Shown: positions 1 through 11,961 of the stretch, in pieces
How positions within the stretch are numbered: the stretch's first letter is position 1
Layout of the letters: each line of letters begins with the position of its first letter
From: Nephrocerus scutellatus
Lineage: Eukaryota > Arthropoda > Insecta > Diptera > Pipunculidae
Reading direction: 5' to 3'
Assembly (NCBI GenBank): GCA_947095585.1
Contig: OX352762.1
Coordinates: forward strand, 95,888,249-95,952,248
DNA: 64,000 nucleotides
Program-made: the position numbers and the translations under genes
The notes under the pieces: generated by a model
The model's input: the letters and a program-made list of their open reading frames with translations, nothing else
What the model was told of the DNA's origin: nothing
Database searches by the model: none

Positions 1-28
1 TTATTCAATTTGTTGGCAAAAGTTTTGT

Positions 29-382
29 GTGGTTTGTTTATATCGTTTACATGCTTATAGCGTATGTGAATTTGTTCCTGAATGGAATGATTTTTTAAAT
101 GATGAACATTCTAAAAATTTATACATAGTTGGCGATACGAGTATGAATATTGACATCAGTCAGGCTGCTCACGGCCTTAAATCGCAAATTACTGAACCCA
201 CAAAAATTATTACCAACTCTTGTTTAGATCCCTTGTTTGTTCGGCAAAATATTTATCGTAAATTTCCATTCTTAGCCAAAGTGCATAAAATCGATATAGA
301 TGATCACTCTGCAATTATTTTTGAATTTAATCAGTGTGCAACTCAGCATTCTATCGGAAATGTGGATCAGGGTGTCAAATGA
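29..382 (+). pseudogene. LINE-E endonuclease domain, C-terminal part
   Basis: An open stretch of 117 codons resembles the last third of the apurinic-type (APE) endonuclease that nicks target DNA for target-primed reverse transcription. Visible signatures are GDTSMNID (the GDFN-like block, in which the Asn has shifted), ITEPTKIITNSCLDPLFVR (the usual EPTRxTxxSxxxIDHIF block, its His lost) and IDDHSAIIF (the SDH-type block). The replaced residues suggest it is no longer catalytic. The Met chosen is only the first in the frame; the true domain starts beyond the window edge. The reverse transcriptase follows about 400 bp downstream in the same orientation. Confidence 0.65.
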
Positions 383-780
383 AAAATTGATTACTTGAGC
401 TTAAATTTATCCTTGTACGTGGTATGAAATATTTAAAGAGAATATTTAAAAAGAAATGTAAGGTCAACCCTTCTTTTGACAGATTCTTATCTATACTCCA
501 AACCTACATAGATTTGATTATTTGTCCTTACAAAATACATCCCAAGAAAACTTTAAACCATGGATTAACCATACCATGAGGAAACTTATAGACCTCAAAA
601 ATAAACTATATAGAAAGTTAACTATAAAATCCTTCTAACAACGCTCTGAGAAATAGGTATGCGATAGTTAATATTGTTAACAAGCAAACTATGCAAGACT
701 TTTACAAAAACCAATTTACCATAACGGAAATCCAAAGAAACAATGAGAGATCATCAGATCAATTAAATAAATCTATAGTG

Positions 781-2345
781 CTGCCTTAGCTTAAGAAAGG
801 GGATTCGTCTGATGTGTCTAATTTCAGGCCGATTACTTTGTTATCAGTATTCTCTAAGATACTTGAAAAACTTATTAAAAAATGGGTTATTGAGTTTCTA
901 CATAGGACAAAATTTCTTTGTCCCTTGCATTACGGCTTTAGGCCAAAACTTAATACAGAAGATGCTTTCCTCCACTATTTTAATGACATTTAGACAAATT
1001 TAAATGTAAATCGTAAAGTTGCTTGTCTTTTCATTGACGTTACTAAAAAGTTTGATACGGTAAATCATGACTTGTTGCTAGAAAAGTTATTTAAAGCGGG
1101 CTTTCGTGGAAAACGATTCGACATTCTGAAATCATATCTTTCGTAACGCCTTCAATTGGTTCAAATAAATGACTCCTTAAGTGGTATCGAATACATTTAC
1201 TGTGGTGTCCCACAAGGTTCTGTATTAGGTCCAATTTTGTTTCTAGTTTATGTAAACTTATAACTCATAACATTCGCAACTTCAAGTTTAATGGAAATGT
1301 TGTCTCCTTTACTGATGATACTGCTTTTTCTTATCATGCTGATACATGAAACTCAGCTATGTTGAAAATTACTGATGACCTATCTACCTTAAAAAAAACA
1401 ACCCATAAAAATTAAAATTTTTCGTGTAAATTCTCTGTTCGGGGATGTGCAAAGTTGGAATAAAATCAGGTAAAATCCCGATCACTCCAAAAATTTTACA
1501 CATGCGTATAAACTTTAATTTTAATTTTTAAAAAGTTATATGAGCTCTGGGGCCACTTCCAAATTTTTACAAAAAGCGTTGTCGAGCTTATAAAATTTGA
1601 AGAAAATCGGGTACACAGATGCGAACAAAATTTTAAGAAATTTGGGTACTTTTTTGACAAAATTTGTATGGACGCCCTCGGACCCCGAGACCCGAGAGGC
1701 CCCAAATTTTAATAGAAAGTGTGTTGTCATGAGGGATACACATGTGTGCAGTTTCAATAAAATCGAGCTTTAGGAAGTGGGTTAAAAATTAATCACAAGA
1801 TTTGGTGTGCCAGTCCGCCAGCCAGCCAACCACGGGCACGCGAAGTTAATATAGAAAATTTAAAAAATGGTTCAGTTTTCATAACATAGTGCTCAGCTCT
1901 AAGACTCGCTTTATGCCATTTGTAATGCGAAACCAAATTGATAATACTCCTAGTGAAATTACTGTTCACTCATCTCATTGTAGGCTCAACATATGCAATG
2001 AAAATGCGTAAAAATTGAAAAAGTTGAAATATTTAAATATTTAAGGTTAGTAATCGATACAAAGTTAAATTTTAGAGATCATAGTCACAAAAAAATTAAA
2101 CACATGAAGAAAATGTCTTAAAATCGAGTTACTTTGCCTTATTAAATTCAAAATTGGATTACGGGTTGGCCTTGTGGGGTGTAAATACTATGATACGATT
2201 AAAGCTGTTATCATTGCACAAATATTTATAATTCGAATAATGAATAGAATGAATAGAAAAGAATACTGTCACCAGTTTTACCTTTTCATAGCTCCTAAAC
2301 TTTTTAATATGTTACCACCTGATCTCAGATCATCTTTTTGAGAGG
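781..2345 (+). pseudogene. LINE-E reverse transcriptase remnant, interrupted
   Basis: Translating by eye with several frame changes gives the RT blocks in order: FRPITLLS near 830, LHYGFRPKLNTEDA near 930, an ACLFIDVTKKFDTVNHDLL block near 1020-1080 (palm motif A), GVPQGSVLGPILFLVYVN near 1205-1255 and FTDD at 1308-1319 (the F/YxDD catalytic pair). After the H-element (1399-1866) come KTRFMPF near 1905 and FNMLPPDLRSS near 2310, typical of the C-terminal tail in CR1/Jockey relatives. In-frame stops (for example TAG at 787-789 and TAA at 1144-1146) show inactivity. Clade assignment within CR1/Jockey is tentative. Confidence 0.7.
1399..1866 (+). mobile_element. H-element copy 1 (non-autonomous, HINE/DINE-1-like), inserted in LINE-E
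   Basis: It starts with CAACCCATAAAAATT immediately after a run of eight A, then has the subterminal repeat TAAATTCTCT near 1426. Degenerate tandem units follow, with blocks like TTTTTACAAAAAGCGTTGTC and GGATACACATGTGTGC. It ends with CACGCGAAGTTAATATAGAA then AATTTA, followed by A6 and TGG of the host LINE. Frames of 60-75 codons inside are accidental. The family assignment to Helentron-associated elements is inference from structure (subterminal inverted repeats, internal tandem repeats, A/T-run target). Confidence 0.75.
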
Positions 2346-2420
2346 ATGATCTCTCATTCTATGATCATAATAGTATTGAATCCTTGCTATAACAAATTGC
2401 TTTTCTGTACAATTTAATTT

Positions 2421-3094
2421 ATTTTTCATTTATTTTAATTCATTATTTATTTATTTAATTCATTGAATATTTATTTCTGTGAAGTTGAAATCTTGAAAAT
2501 TTGAAATCATCTTTCTTCCCTCCAGCTTATAGTGAACCCTTAGAATCGTAGCGTAAACAACGCAAGTAATAATTAAATACTGCTGCCACTATTAACAGAT
2601 TCACATTTATTAACTTGTATTAAGGTGAAATTATTCTTATTATTATTATCTCAGCGCTGCTAGTTTCCTCTTATTTTTGTTCGTTTTGAGCTTCTTCTCA
2701 GGTATTGTAAATTACTTACTTATACATATACATATGTATATTTACATCCAAACTCTAACGTCTAACCAACAAATTTATACTAAATTAACAGTGATGAAAT
2801 TCTAACCAAATGCCTTTGGTAGCATCTCTAGTTGCAACATGTGATTGTTGGAAATAAGTTTGCTTACTGGTGTGTACTATTACTCGTATATATACGAGTA
2901 TCTACTTATATTAGCATTAATGAAGATAAATCTATAAGGAATTCAGAGAGAATTTATGGAATTAAATTTTAAATTGAACTGCAGTTCAACTGAATTGTTC
3001 TAAGACATGTTGGACACACTGAAAATGGAATGCTTTGTTATTTGAGTTACTTTATAATGATTACCAGCATTGACAGGAGGGTTATTCATATAAT
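2421..3094. other. AT-rich spacer, no gene seen
   Basis: The stretch contains short TTA/TAT simple repeats (near 2635-2650 and 2725-2745) and no reading frame or repeat that I can assign. Confidence 0.5.
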
Positions 3095-3450
3095 GTTAGC
3101 AGAGTGCTTGGAGCGCAGATTGAATTCCTATTAAAGACTGAATCCGCAAATCAGATTCAGTTCAACAAGGCTTACCTTCGCAACGAAAAGACCAGAAGCA
3201 ATACTGGTCCAGCAATAGAATCGCCCTAAAACAAAGGAGAGTAGTTCCTCGGTCTGAGTTGCCAAGTAACATAATGCCGTAAATATTGTAATGACTGATT
3301 CGATGATGAATATAAGATAGTGACTGAACGTATGAATGTTGTGTACCAATAAATACAATCTCATAGAACGCTGGCGCGAAGAAGTATTAAAGAGATCAGA
3401 ACATATGAAAAAAAAGTTCACTGGCGAAAGAAAACTGCATTAAAGCATTT
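3095..3450 (+). mobile_element. LINE-A scrap (linker after the endonuclease), plus strand
   Basis: Two short blocks match the minus-strand LINE-A copies read in the opposite direction. About 3100-3210 matches the region that in the 4.9-8.0 kb copy lies at 7010-7115 (the CGCAACGAAAAGACCAGAAG block). About 3355-3445 matches the region at 6730-6805 (AGAACGCTGGC, then a CACTGGCGAAAGAAA block). The part between is rearranged. It is a short divergent remnant without coding capacity. Confidence 0.6.
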
Positions 3451-4934
3451 TTTAAACGACTTCCAAATCAATAGATGCCATAAATTAATTGAATGTATTG
3501 TTTTCTGTTTTTTTTTGGATAAATATTCAAAGCTGAAGATTTTATTACACGAGCTGTTCCACGAATTGGTAACAAATAATTTGGTTAATTTCCGTTTGGA
3601 AATTAAAGGAAATGAAAGGAAATCTGAATCATTGTACCCTCTCAGCCATGTGTGTTCTATTTCAAAAAGGCTGAATACGAAAAACCATAATTGGAAACAT
3701 GTCTAATGCAGGAGACGCAGTATGCCATATCCCTTTATCTCATCTCATCACATCTTTCGGTAGACGTGTTATCATACATCGTTGGCTCGATCATTTTTGT
3801 ATTATAACATTATACGATAACACATCATCTATTGTTTACATGGCCTGTCCTCGTTCTACGTCAAATGACTGGTGTTTCAGTCAGTTGAAGCATTTTTCGC
3901 TTAATGTAATTTACATCAAATTCCCACAACATCATGTGTGTCCTTATTAAAGAACCTCTGGTTGCCATTCAATATTCCAAGTGATAAAGCGAGCGATGTG
4001 CCATCATTTTGGTTTCCCTCGTTGTCCTTGTGCAAATAAACATCCGGCGATCAACTGGATACTATACACAATTTTGCTATATTGAGGTGCAGTTTCTTGT
4101 TTTATCTGGAGCTTCCCCTTTGTTGTGGTAAATATGTTAGGGTGCAAATTGTTTTAGTTGCTGTTACGTAACTGTGTAAAAACTGATGTTCTAATCTGTG
4201 AAAATAACTTGGTTAGTTCGCTCATATACAAGTTCAGAGGATTTTAAGGTCATTGTTAAATTGACCTTGACAAAAAACATTCCAGTTGTATTATTGTAGG
4301 CAATAATCAGTGCTCTTTCATTAACATTTCTTCCATAGCTGTTTCAGCTCGGTAAGCATTTTCAAGCACGAACCGTCTAATTATTATTTATAAAACACCG
4401 ACCTCATCACAATAAAATAGAAAATTTAATCACAATTTTACTACAAAGTTAAATAATTGTGGTCCGGCACATAAATGTAACAATTTTAATTAAAGTTTAA
4501 TCCAACGGTTACATTACATTGCGTCGCATTGGTTGTTTGCTGTACCGTACCGTTTTGATGGATAAACAAATATAAATCTATTGAGTGGGTTAATTTAATA
4601 TTGCTTCTGGGTAACTAATTAACATTTCCAAATTGAGTGTACTCAGAATTTTTAAAATTGAAATTCTAGTTGCACTGATTAGGTTCGGTTCATAAATCCT
4701 AGTAACCGAGAAACTCATTATATTGCCATTTGTAATAACCTATGCAACGGTGCGTCAATATATATAAATAAATTTAATAGAGCAGCTGTATTAGAAAGTT
4801 TATATAAGTTTTGTGATTTTTTGCTCTAAAAGTTCAAAAACGACAATCTGTTGCTCTTTGGTCAACGTTATGTATGTGACTGGATATAAACAAAATAAAT
4901 TGCATTGAGTACTAGATTCAAAAACGAATATAAA
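3451..4934. other. Spacer without recognisable gene
   Basis: Reading frames of 60-85 codons occur here (for example plus strand 3699-3950) but show no family signature, start context or downstream signal that would support a gene. No repeat matching the rest of the window was noticed. Confidence 0.4.
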
Positions 4935-5016
4935 TAAAATAGAAAATTGGTCATACCGGAGTCCGGTCCTGGCCCCCCGCAAAAATTCTCTCCGCCGGTC
5001 CCATTTCGAGCCGAGG

Positions 5017-6560
5017 TCATCCAGTTATCCAGTTTGGCATTCTTAAACTCTGGGCGTCCTGGTCTACGCCATCCTTCCAGCGTTGGCATCGCCGTCCTCG
5101 CTGTCGTGTTCCATAAATCCTACCGCAAAGGACTTTCTGAGCAGGATCATGTTCGCTCATACAAGCAAGGTGTAATGCCCACCGGAGCCTACCGAGTTTA
5201 ATTCTCTTCACGATATCTACATCGCGGTAACGCTCGTAGATCTTATCATAATAGAGTCTCCGGAATCGTCCTTCCTCACATACGGGGTCAACAATTCTCC
5301 GTAAGACTTTTCTCTCGAACGCGGCTAAGTGATCAGAATGATTTTTGCTAAGCACCCAAGTCTCGGATCCCTATGTAAGTACTGGTATGACCATTATCTT
5401 ATATACCAGCAGCTTGGATGTTATGGTTAAATTCCTGGATTTGCAGAGTCTTAACAGACTAAAGGCTTTGTTGGCTTTAAGCAACCGTGCGCGTATTTCT
5501 GGTTCCATATTGTTATCGGCTGCTACAGTTGACCCGAGATAGTTAAAGGATTGCACTGCTTCAAATTCGCACTCCACTATTTTATTTGCGGGACCAATGT
5601 TGGATCTTCTCGTCGGAGACGTGGCCACCATGTACTTTGTTTTGCTCTGTTTTATGTGCAGCCCCAGATTTCGTGCAGCCTGCGCGATCTGGATGAAAGC
5701 TTCCTGTACAGCTTTTAGGTTTCTATCAACGCTGTCAATATCGTCTGCGTAAGCCAGTATCTGAATGAACTTAGAGAGGATTGTTCCTCTCGCCGCTACG
5801 TCAGAGTCTCGGATCACTTTCCCCAACACCAGGTTGAAGAGGACGCAGGCCAGTCCATCCCCTTGTCGGAGCCCGTTATAGTTGTTGAATGGGCTTGATA
5901 GTGATCCGGATATTTTTACTTGGCTTATAACATTGGTCATGGTCAAATTACATAGTCATGTTGGGATGCCGAATTCTCTCATGGGTTTATAAAGTTCTAC
6001 TCTGGCTATGCTATCATAGGCGGCTTTAAAGTCTATAAAAAGACGGTGTCGTGAGTTTTGAAACTCTAGACATTTTTCCATCACCTGCCTATGGGTGTAA
6101 ATCTGATCAGTTGTTGATTTTCCTGGGATGAAGCCACACTGGTATGGACCAATGATCCATTTAGCATATGGGGCTATCCTGTCTTAAAGTATAGAGGAGA
6201 AAATCTTAAACGCGGTACTCAACAACGTTATACCACGATAATTGCTGCAGGTTGTGATATCTCCTTCTTATGTATGGGGATTCCTCTTCGCCAGTCTTCT
6301 GGCATCGCTTCTTCCTCCCACTATTAGTTCATGAATTGCTTGGTATATTGCGGGGCCTCCTGTTTTAATTAGCTGCGCTGGGATACCATCAGATCATTAT
6401 TATTTTTGAGTCGATTTATCGCTCTGCTAACTTCGTCTATGCTTGGTGGCGGCAGCATAGTGTGGCCATCGGTCATTGGTGGAGCCTCCAATTCCTCAGT
6501 TAGCTGGCCATTAAGCAACTCATAAAAGTGCTCTTCCTATCGCTCTAAAATGCCTCTAAA
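5017..6560 (-). pseudogene. LINE-A reverse transcriptase and C-terminal domain remnant (copy 1)
   Basis: From the 5' side (6560 down to 5017) the minus strand shows, in several frames, PIHKKGD-like, STTDQIYT-like and FIDFKAAYDS-like blocks. It then enters an open frame at 5946-5371 with GLRQGDGLACVLFNL and LAYADDIDSV, the catalytic YADD. A further frame at 5355-5017 carries AAFERKVLRRIVDPVCEEGR, the conserved tail, followed by a GRLRW..HLA..SE block. RT copies the element RNA at the nicked target. YADD is intact but the ORF is split in at least four pieces. Confidence 0.8.
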
Positions 6561-6767
6561 AAACTGTGATCGGCGATGAGATTACCCTCTTTGTCCTTGC
6601 AGTATGTGCAACGTGGTGTATAGTATTTTGCATCATACCGCGGACTCTTTGGTAGAACTTCCGCGCCTGGTGCGGTCCTTGCTCTCTGTACTGTTCTAGT
6701 TCACGGACGAGATTCTTCTCCCAGGCTGCTTTCTTTCGCCGGTGAACTGTTCATATCTTCTGAGCTC

Positions 6768-7680
6768 TTAATATTCATCTTCGTGTGCCCGCGTTTTATG
6801 AGATTGTTGCATTGCTCGGTACGCAACATTCTTACGTTCAGCCGCTAGCTTACATTCGTCATCGAACCAGTCGTTCCGATCTCTGCGACTACTGCCTAAG
6901 ATGGAGTCAGGAGTACTAATGACAGTGTTCTTAAGGCGTGTCCATTTCTCATCAACGCCCGGCATCTCAGCCCCAGGACTTACTTTTCCTGCATTTAAGG
7001 CGGGGCCTATCGCTTCTGTAATTGCTTCTGGTCTCTTCGTTGCAAAGTGTAGCCGTGTTGACTCGAATCTGATTCGCGGATGCTGTCTTTCTTAATAATG
7101 CTATCCGCGCTCGGAGCACCATACCAACAAGACAGAGTGGTCCGAGTCGACGTTGGCACCTCGGTACGATCGTGCCGTCATCAGATTCGGGTTGTGGCAG
7201 CGGTCTATCAACACGTGGTCTATCTGGTTGCGAGTGGCTCCATCAGGAGATACCCATGTGGCTTTGTGGATATTTTTACACGCAAACCTTGTACTCGCAA
7301 CGACCAAATTATTGCTTGCTGCCATCTCTATGACTCGTTGTCCATTGTCATTAGTGTTCTCATGTAAGTTATGGGTGCCAATGTACTACCTGAATACTGG
7401 CTCCCTACCTATTTTGGCATTCATATCCCACAGAATGATTTTTACATCATACTGAGGGCAGGCATGGAGTTCCCGTTCGACTGATTCAAAGAATTCTTCT
7501 TTTTCATCATCTGGGGAATCCTCTGTAGGTGCGTGAACGTTTATGAGGCTTATGTTTTTAAATCTACCCAGTACGGTGCATAGCCGTTCATTTACTGCTT
7601 TAAAGCCGATAATGGTGGTTTCATTCTTTTACTGACTAGAAACCCCACCCCGAGCACATGATGTCTTGCATGACAGCTAT
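6768..7680 (-). pseudogene. LINE-A APE endonuclease and linker remnant (copy 1)
   Basis: The minus strand at 7325-7101 encodes a frame with NIHKATWVSPDGATRNQIDH followed by VLIDRCHN and RSYRGANVDSDHSVLL. These are the C-terminal catalytic blocks (the QIDH and SDH blocks with catalytic Asp/His) of the RTE-type endonuclease often mislabelled craniofacial development protein 2. Downstream, 6965-6768 encodes the linker block WTRLKNTVISTPDSILG and DWFDDECKLAAERKN. The N-terminal endonuclease half is present only as broken frames towards 7680. It is inactive. Confidence 0.75.
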
Positions 7681-8013
7681 AATATATGTCATATTCTAAT
7701 TTTTGTAAGACACAATTCTTAAATTGTTTAGCCGTTCGTTTCGTTGCCGTGGTCGTAGTCGTTCATCAGTGTTTCCGAGGCTGTTTTTGGGTTCCGTAAT
7801 ATGGTTTTTTACGGGCGAGGTTATTGTCCTCGCGCCAACCTTACTTTGAAGGGACTAGCCCGATCATTTCGCTTTTCCTATACTGGATGAAAATTACCAG
7901 CGGCCACCACGTGGAGGTTTGATCGCACTTCCACCAGTCAGAGATAGTTGCGGCCACATGCATTTCTGAAGCATTCTGTGCTATTCGCCCTACTCTGCTG
8001 ATGGCTGACCGTC

Positions 8014-9249
8014 GTTTTATACCATAATGAGCACTTAATAGGGATATTTTGAAAGTGCTCAGACACCTGTGTCAAGGGGTCTCCATACGAATTGTTTCAC
8101 AAGTTATGAATTTTTCAGAATTTTCGAAGAGTAGTGTTTTGAAATTTTGCACAACTGTTTGATATTTAACGAAAATAAGAACCGTCATTTTTTGGAAGAA
8201 GGCTTTCATTGCATATAGTTCCGCAGCTGAACGCGTTAGCTCTCATTGCCTGTGAGTTGGAAGACTTCAGTTTATTTGGAAAACATCCATCTATCTGTGT
8301 AATATGATATATAATTTAATATATGCTAAATATTTGATTTCCAACCATATAAAAAATTTCAGTGCGGATGTGGTAGCTGCTGGTATACACGACCCAAATG
8401 CACCACCACATAACTTCCATTGCAGCCAAAATATGTAAATTAATTCTTGGCATCCAAGTCGAAAAGTCCGAGAATCCAATTACAAATTCATGTTGAAAGG
8501 TATTTTCGGTTTCATAAGTTGAACAAATTTAAAATTGCCAAATTTCGTATTTCGCTCTGGTGCGTAATTAACACGAAACGTCCGAAATGCCACGTAGCTA
8601 AAGTACACGATGATACACAATTCCAATGATATCCAAGTGGGGAGGGAAAACCAAACAAAGCGGGAATTCTCAAAATTCAATTGGTTTTGTTTTGCTTTGT
8701 TTAGTGAAGTCCCATCTAACTCGTGATTTGAATTAAATAATCAAAGCGCGAAAAAGTATAAGAATTCGTCTGGCTTAAGCAATCACGCCCTTGGGGACTG
8801 TCGGAATTATCTCTTCTAGATTTTCGGGTAATGGCTTATGTCAGTGAGATGGCTGAGTGGTCATGTGGCTACCATCCCACATCACAGAGTCTGATTCTCG
8901 TTGTGCTGATTTTTCATATAATATACATAAAAATTTTCACATTAGTCGACCAGCATATGGGTTTAATTCGAAAAATGTGTGTGAAGAGTAGTGGCTTTCG
9001 TATACGTAGATGGTTTATAATTACTGTGACCATATTTTAATGAGTGAAATTAGGGATAACAAAAAAAATATTATTTCAACACACAAAGAGCACCAAAACT
9101 TTTTTCATATTCGAGTAATAAATACATTAGTTATTGTAAAGAACAAAAAAAAAATTGAATGTAAATATAAAAATATATTTTAAAACGTAATCTTCAAATG
9201 GAGAATTAATTAAAACAAAATTTCGGCTAAAATGCAGTATCATAACCAT
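8014..9249. other. Spacer, no gene seen apart from a SINE-like piece
   Basis: The stretch is AT-rich and has short unassigned frames. A tRNA-like segment near 8840 is listed separately. From 9050 to 9230 there are only A-rich and T-rich runs. Confidence 0.4.
8838..8906 (+). repeat. Possible tRNA-derived SINE fragment
   Basis: GAGATGGCTGAGTGGTCA matches a pol III box A (TGGCTGAGTGG, as in tRNA-Ser/Leu). About 45 bases later GTCTGATTCTCG is a poor box B. No cloverleaf can be folded convincingly, so a functional tRNA is not called. Confidence 0.3.
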
Positions 9250-9636
9250 CATCTCATTTGACTCCGGAGTCAGGCCTCCCGAAAAAAATCTCTACCCGTC
9301 CCTATTTTGACCCGGTGTCCTCCAGTTTGGGATCCCTAAACTCTGTGCGTACTGGTCTACGCTATCCGGCCTCGCTCCGGAAGTCTCCGAAATCGCCCTT
9401 GCTTACATCCGGAGCGAACAATTATACATATGACTTTCCTCTCTAACGCGTCTAAAAGTTCAGAATGACTTATACTAAACACCTTACTCTCGGATCCGTA
9501 TGTTAGCACTAGTATGACTTTTGTCTTATACACCAGCAGCTTGGATGTTATGGTTCGCCGTTGCAACGGATTCTAAGGTCACTTTCTCAAACGTAATGTT
9601 AAAGAGGACGCAGTCCATCCCCATGTTGGAGCCTGA
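9250..9636 (-). mobile_element. LINE-A 3'-end fragment with internal deletion
   Basis: The segment matches the 3' end of LINE-A copy 1 (CTCCGGAGTCAGGCC... CCAGTTTGGGATCCCTAAAC) and then the ERKV and LLVYKTKVILVLTYGSE coding blocks on the minus strand (9566-9357). It jumps near 9560 to a fragment of the RT core (AACGTAATGTTAAAGAGGAC...). A CATCATCTC block at its 3' tip reads GAGATGATG on the element strand, fitting a short-repeat tail. Confidence 0.65.
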
Positions 9637-9639
9637 TTT

Positions 9640-10605
9640 AAATGTTTATTTTTTTATTTATTATTATTGTTGGTGGGCTGGTAAGCCTTGTGCACTGCGA
9701 CCTTAAGGTCTATTGTGAGTCACAGATGTCTACCACATTATGTGGTGGCTTAGTCCTCTTATGAATGCCAATATATCTGCCAGGTCGATAAGTCTGGCAT
9801 TCTGCCATAGAACTGTGTGAGCCTTGAGGTATTGAAGTCTTTTTCGGGTGAGGGCATCACATATAAAAAGTATGTGCTCCGGCGTTTCCTCTGCCTCGCC
9901 ACAAAAGCGGCAGCGATCTGTTTGGGATTTCCCCATTTTTGTTAAGTGGCCATTAAATGGGCCATGTCCCGTCATGTCCCAGACAAAGGATCTGAGTGTT
10001 TGTCGGTTTAACTTGATTGCTTTGTTTATATTTATAATGTTGTACTTGAGAAGCTTTTTGGTTTGTTTCATCGTAGTTGATGATTCCCATTCAGCCTCGA
10101 TGGCGTTATTTGCCCACTCTTTTATCTTATTTTTGAGGTGGCTCTTGCTGAGGGCAATGCTTGGCTCGGGGCAAGTGAAGGTCTCTCCCATGCCTGCTCT
10201 TGCGCAGAGGTCTGCTGTCTCGTTCCCATAAATGCCTGAATGGCCTGAATACCCCTGCCCCTGTTCCTGAATTTGTTTTGATCCAGATAGATGCATGATT
10301 AGGGAGGTTATTTATGATATTTTCAACTTGATTTCGGTTTGGTACTCTTACTGAGAAGTTCCTTCGGAAATTAGTTTATCACTGAATTTGATTGTAGGAC
10401 AATTTCGCTTTCCAAATTGATTTTGGTGATGATGCTTATATATTCTGGTCTATTGACTTCGCTTCGCTTTTGATGTGTAAGTGAAGTGGTGTGAATCCTA
10501 GTAGTTTATTTAGTGCTGCTGTTGGGAAAGTCTTGATGGCTCCTGTTGCATTAAGTCATATTAATCTTTGAATTTTACTGAGTTTTGAGCGTGTTTTCCA
10601 CTGCT
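9640..10605 (-). mobile_element. R1-like LINE 3' half (RT end, RNase H, CCHC)
   Basis: The minus strand at 10296-9730 holds an open frame of about 190 codons. It contains GHSGIYGNETADLCARAG, the last block of a LINE RNase H domain (HSG.xGNExAD), and CRFCGEAEETPEHILFICDA, a CCHC-type knuckle usual at the C terminus of R1/LOA-clade ORF2. Upstream (10600-10300) are decayed remnants of the RT tail (TFPTAALNKLLGFTPLHLHI). The element ends in an A/T-rich tail near 9660-9640. It is cut at 10605 by LINE-A sequence. This is the best-preserved coding stretch among the LINEs here, but it is 5' truncated. Confidence 0.75.
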
Positions 10606-10653
10606 TGAAACTCTAGACATTTTTCCATCACCTGCCTAAGGGTGTAAATCTCA

Positions 10654-11043
10654 TCAGTTATCGATATGCCTGGGATGAAGCCCCACTGGTATGGACCAAT
10701 GAGGAGAAAATCTTATACGCGGTACCCAAGAACGTTGTGCACCACGATAATTGCTGCATGTTGCGATATCTCCCTTCTTATGTATGGGGCACAGGATGCC
10801 TCTTCGCCAGCTGTTTGGCTTCGCTTCTTCCTCCCATACTTGCACTGTTTTTTCATGAATTGCTTGGTGTATTGTAGCTTTATTAATCAGTTCAACTGGG
10901 ATCCCATCTGATCTCGGAGCCTTATTATTTTTGAGCCGATCTATCGCTCTGCTAACTTCGTCTATGCTTGGTGGCGGCAGCATAGTGTGGTCTTCGGTCA
11001 TTATTGGAGCCTCCAATTCCTCAGTAAGCTGGCCATTTAGCAA
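10654..11043 (-). pseudogene. LINE-A RT N-terminal region (copy 2)
   Basis: The 129-codon frame begins with LNGQLTEELEAPIMTEDHTM and PPPSIDEVSRAIDRLKNNKA, the linker leading into RT block 0. IPVELINKA and RRGILCPIHKKGDIATCSNY (RT block 1) follow. A frameshift then replaces the expected RGITLLS with unrelated residues before SPHWSIPVGLHPRHIDN, itself a shifted reading of the GFIPGKSTTDQ block. It is truncated before the catalytic YADD and therefore dead. Confidence 0.75.
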
Positions 11044-11961
11044 CTCATGAAACGGTGATCAGATTTCCTTTGTCTTTGCAGTATGTGCAACGTGCAACTT
11101 ATTGCGTCATACCACGAACTCTTTGGTAGAACTTCCGCGCCTGGTGCGGTCCATGCTCTCTGTACTGCTCTAGTTCACGGACGAGATTTTTCTCCCATGC
11201 TGCTTTCTTTCTTTTTCATATCTTCTGAGCTCTTTATATTCATCATCGCGTACCGGCGTTCTATGAGATTGTTGCATTGCTCAGTACACAATGTTCTTAC
11301 GTTTAGTCGCTAGCTTACATTCGTCATTGAACCAGTCTTTCCGATTTCTACAACTACTGCCTAAGATGGAGTCAGCAGTACTAATGACAGTACTCTTAAG
11401 GCGTGTCCATTTCTTTTCTACGCCCGACATCTCAGCCGAAGGACCAGGACAGGACTCCCTGGATTTAGGGCGAGTCCTATCGCTTGACCCTAGTTGTTTC
11501 TGGTCTCTTCGTTGCGAATGGCTGCCGTGATGACTCGAATCTGATTCGCGGATGCAGTCTTTCGTGATGATGGAATCCGCGATCGGAGCACCGCACAAAC
11601 AAGATAGTGGTCCGAGTCGACGTTGGCATCTCGGTACGTTCGTACCGCCATCAGATTCGGGTTTTATCGGCGATCTATCAATACGCGATCTAGCTGGTTG
11701 CGAGTAGCTCCATCAGGATATCAGGATGGCTTTCTGGATATTTTTACGCGCAAACCTTGTACTCGCAACGACAAAATTATTGCTTGCTGCCATCTCTATG
11801 ACTCGTTGTCCATCGTCATTAGTGTTCTCGTGTTAGCTATGGGTGCAAATGTACTGCCTGAATACTGAATCCCTACCTATGTAAGCATTCATAACCGCCA
11901 GAATGATTTTTACATCATACTAAGGGAAGGCATGGAGTTCCAGTTCGACTGACTCAAAGAA

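Larger units (their letters stand above)
1..2420 (+). mobile_element. LINE-E: degenerate CR1/Jockey-group non-LTR retrotransposon, split by an H-element
   Basis: The element enters from the left edge with the end of its endonuclease. It runs through the reverse transcriptase and a C-terminal region ending near 2340, then an AT-rich 3' stretch. It is interrupted at about 1399-1866 by an H-element; reading straight across the insertion restores the frame (DDLSTLKKWF followed by SFHNIV). Stops and frameshifts occur throughout, so it is dead. The 3' boundary is a guess because no clear tail or target duplication is seen. Confidence 0.75.
4935..8013 (-). mobile_element. LINE-A copy 1: near full-length, inactive RTE-like LINE
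   Basis: Reading on the minus strand gives, in order, a 5' UTR (about 8013 to 7700, shared with 12595-12200 and, inverted, with 20580-20735), an endonuclease, a linker, a reverse transcriptase and a C-terminal segment ending near 4935. The length of about 3.1 kb fits a complete RTE-type element apart from small deletions (one near 7710 relative to the copy at 12.2 kb). Other copies end in ATGATG-type short repeats, as RTE elements commonly do; this one ends in AT-rich sequence. Many stops and frameshifts are present. Confidence 0.8.

Noticed and set aside
3131..3421. 96-codon minus-strand frame
   Set aside because: It lies antisense to a LINE-A scrap and has no signature of its own.
8838..8906. 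Functional tRNA gene
   Set aside because: Box A is good, but box B is poor and no acceptor stem or cloverleaf can be formed. The same holds for 14608 and 31096.
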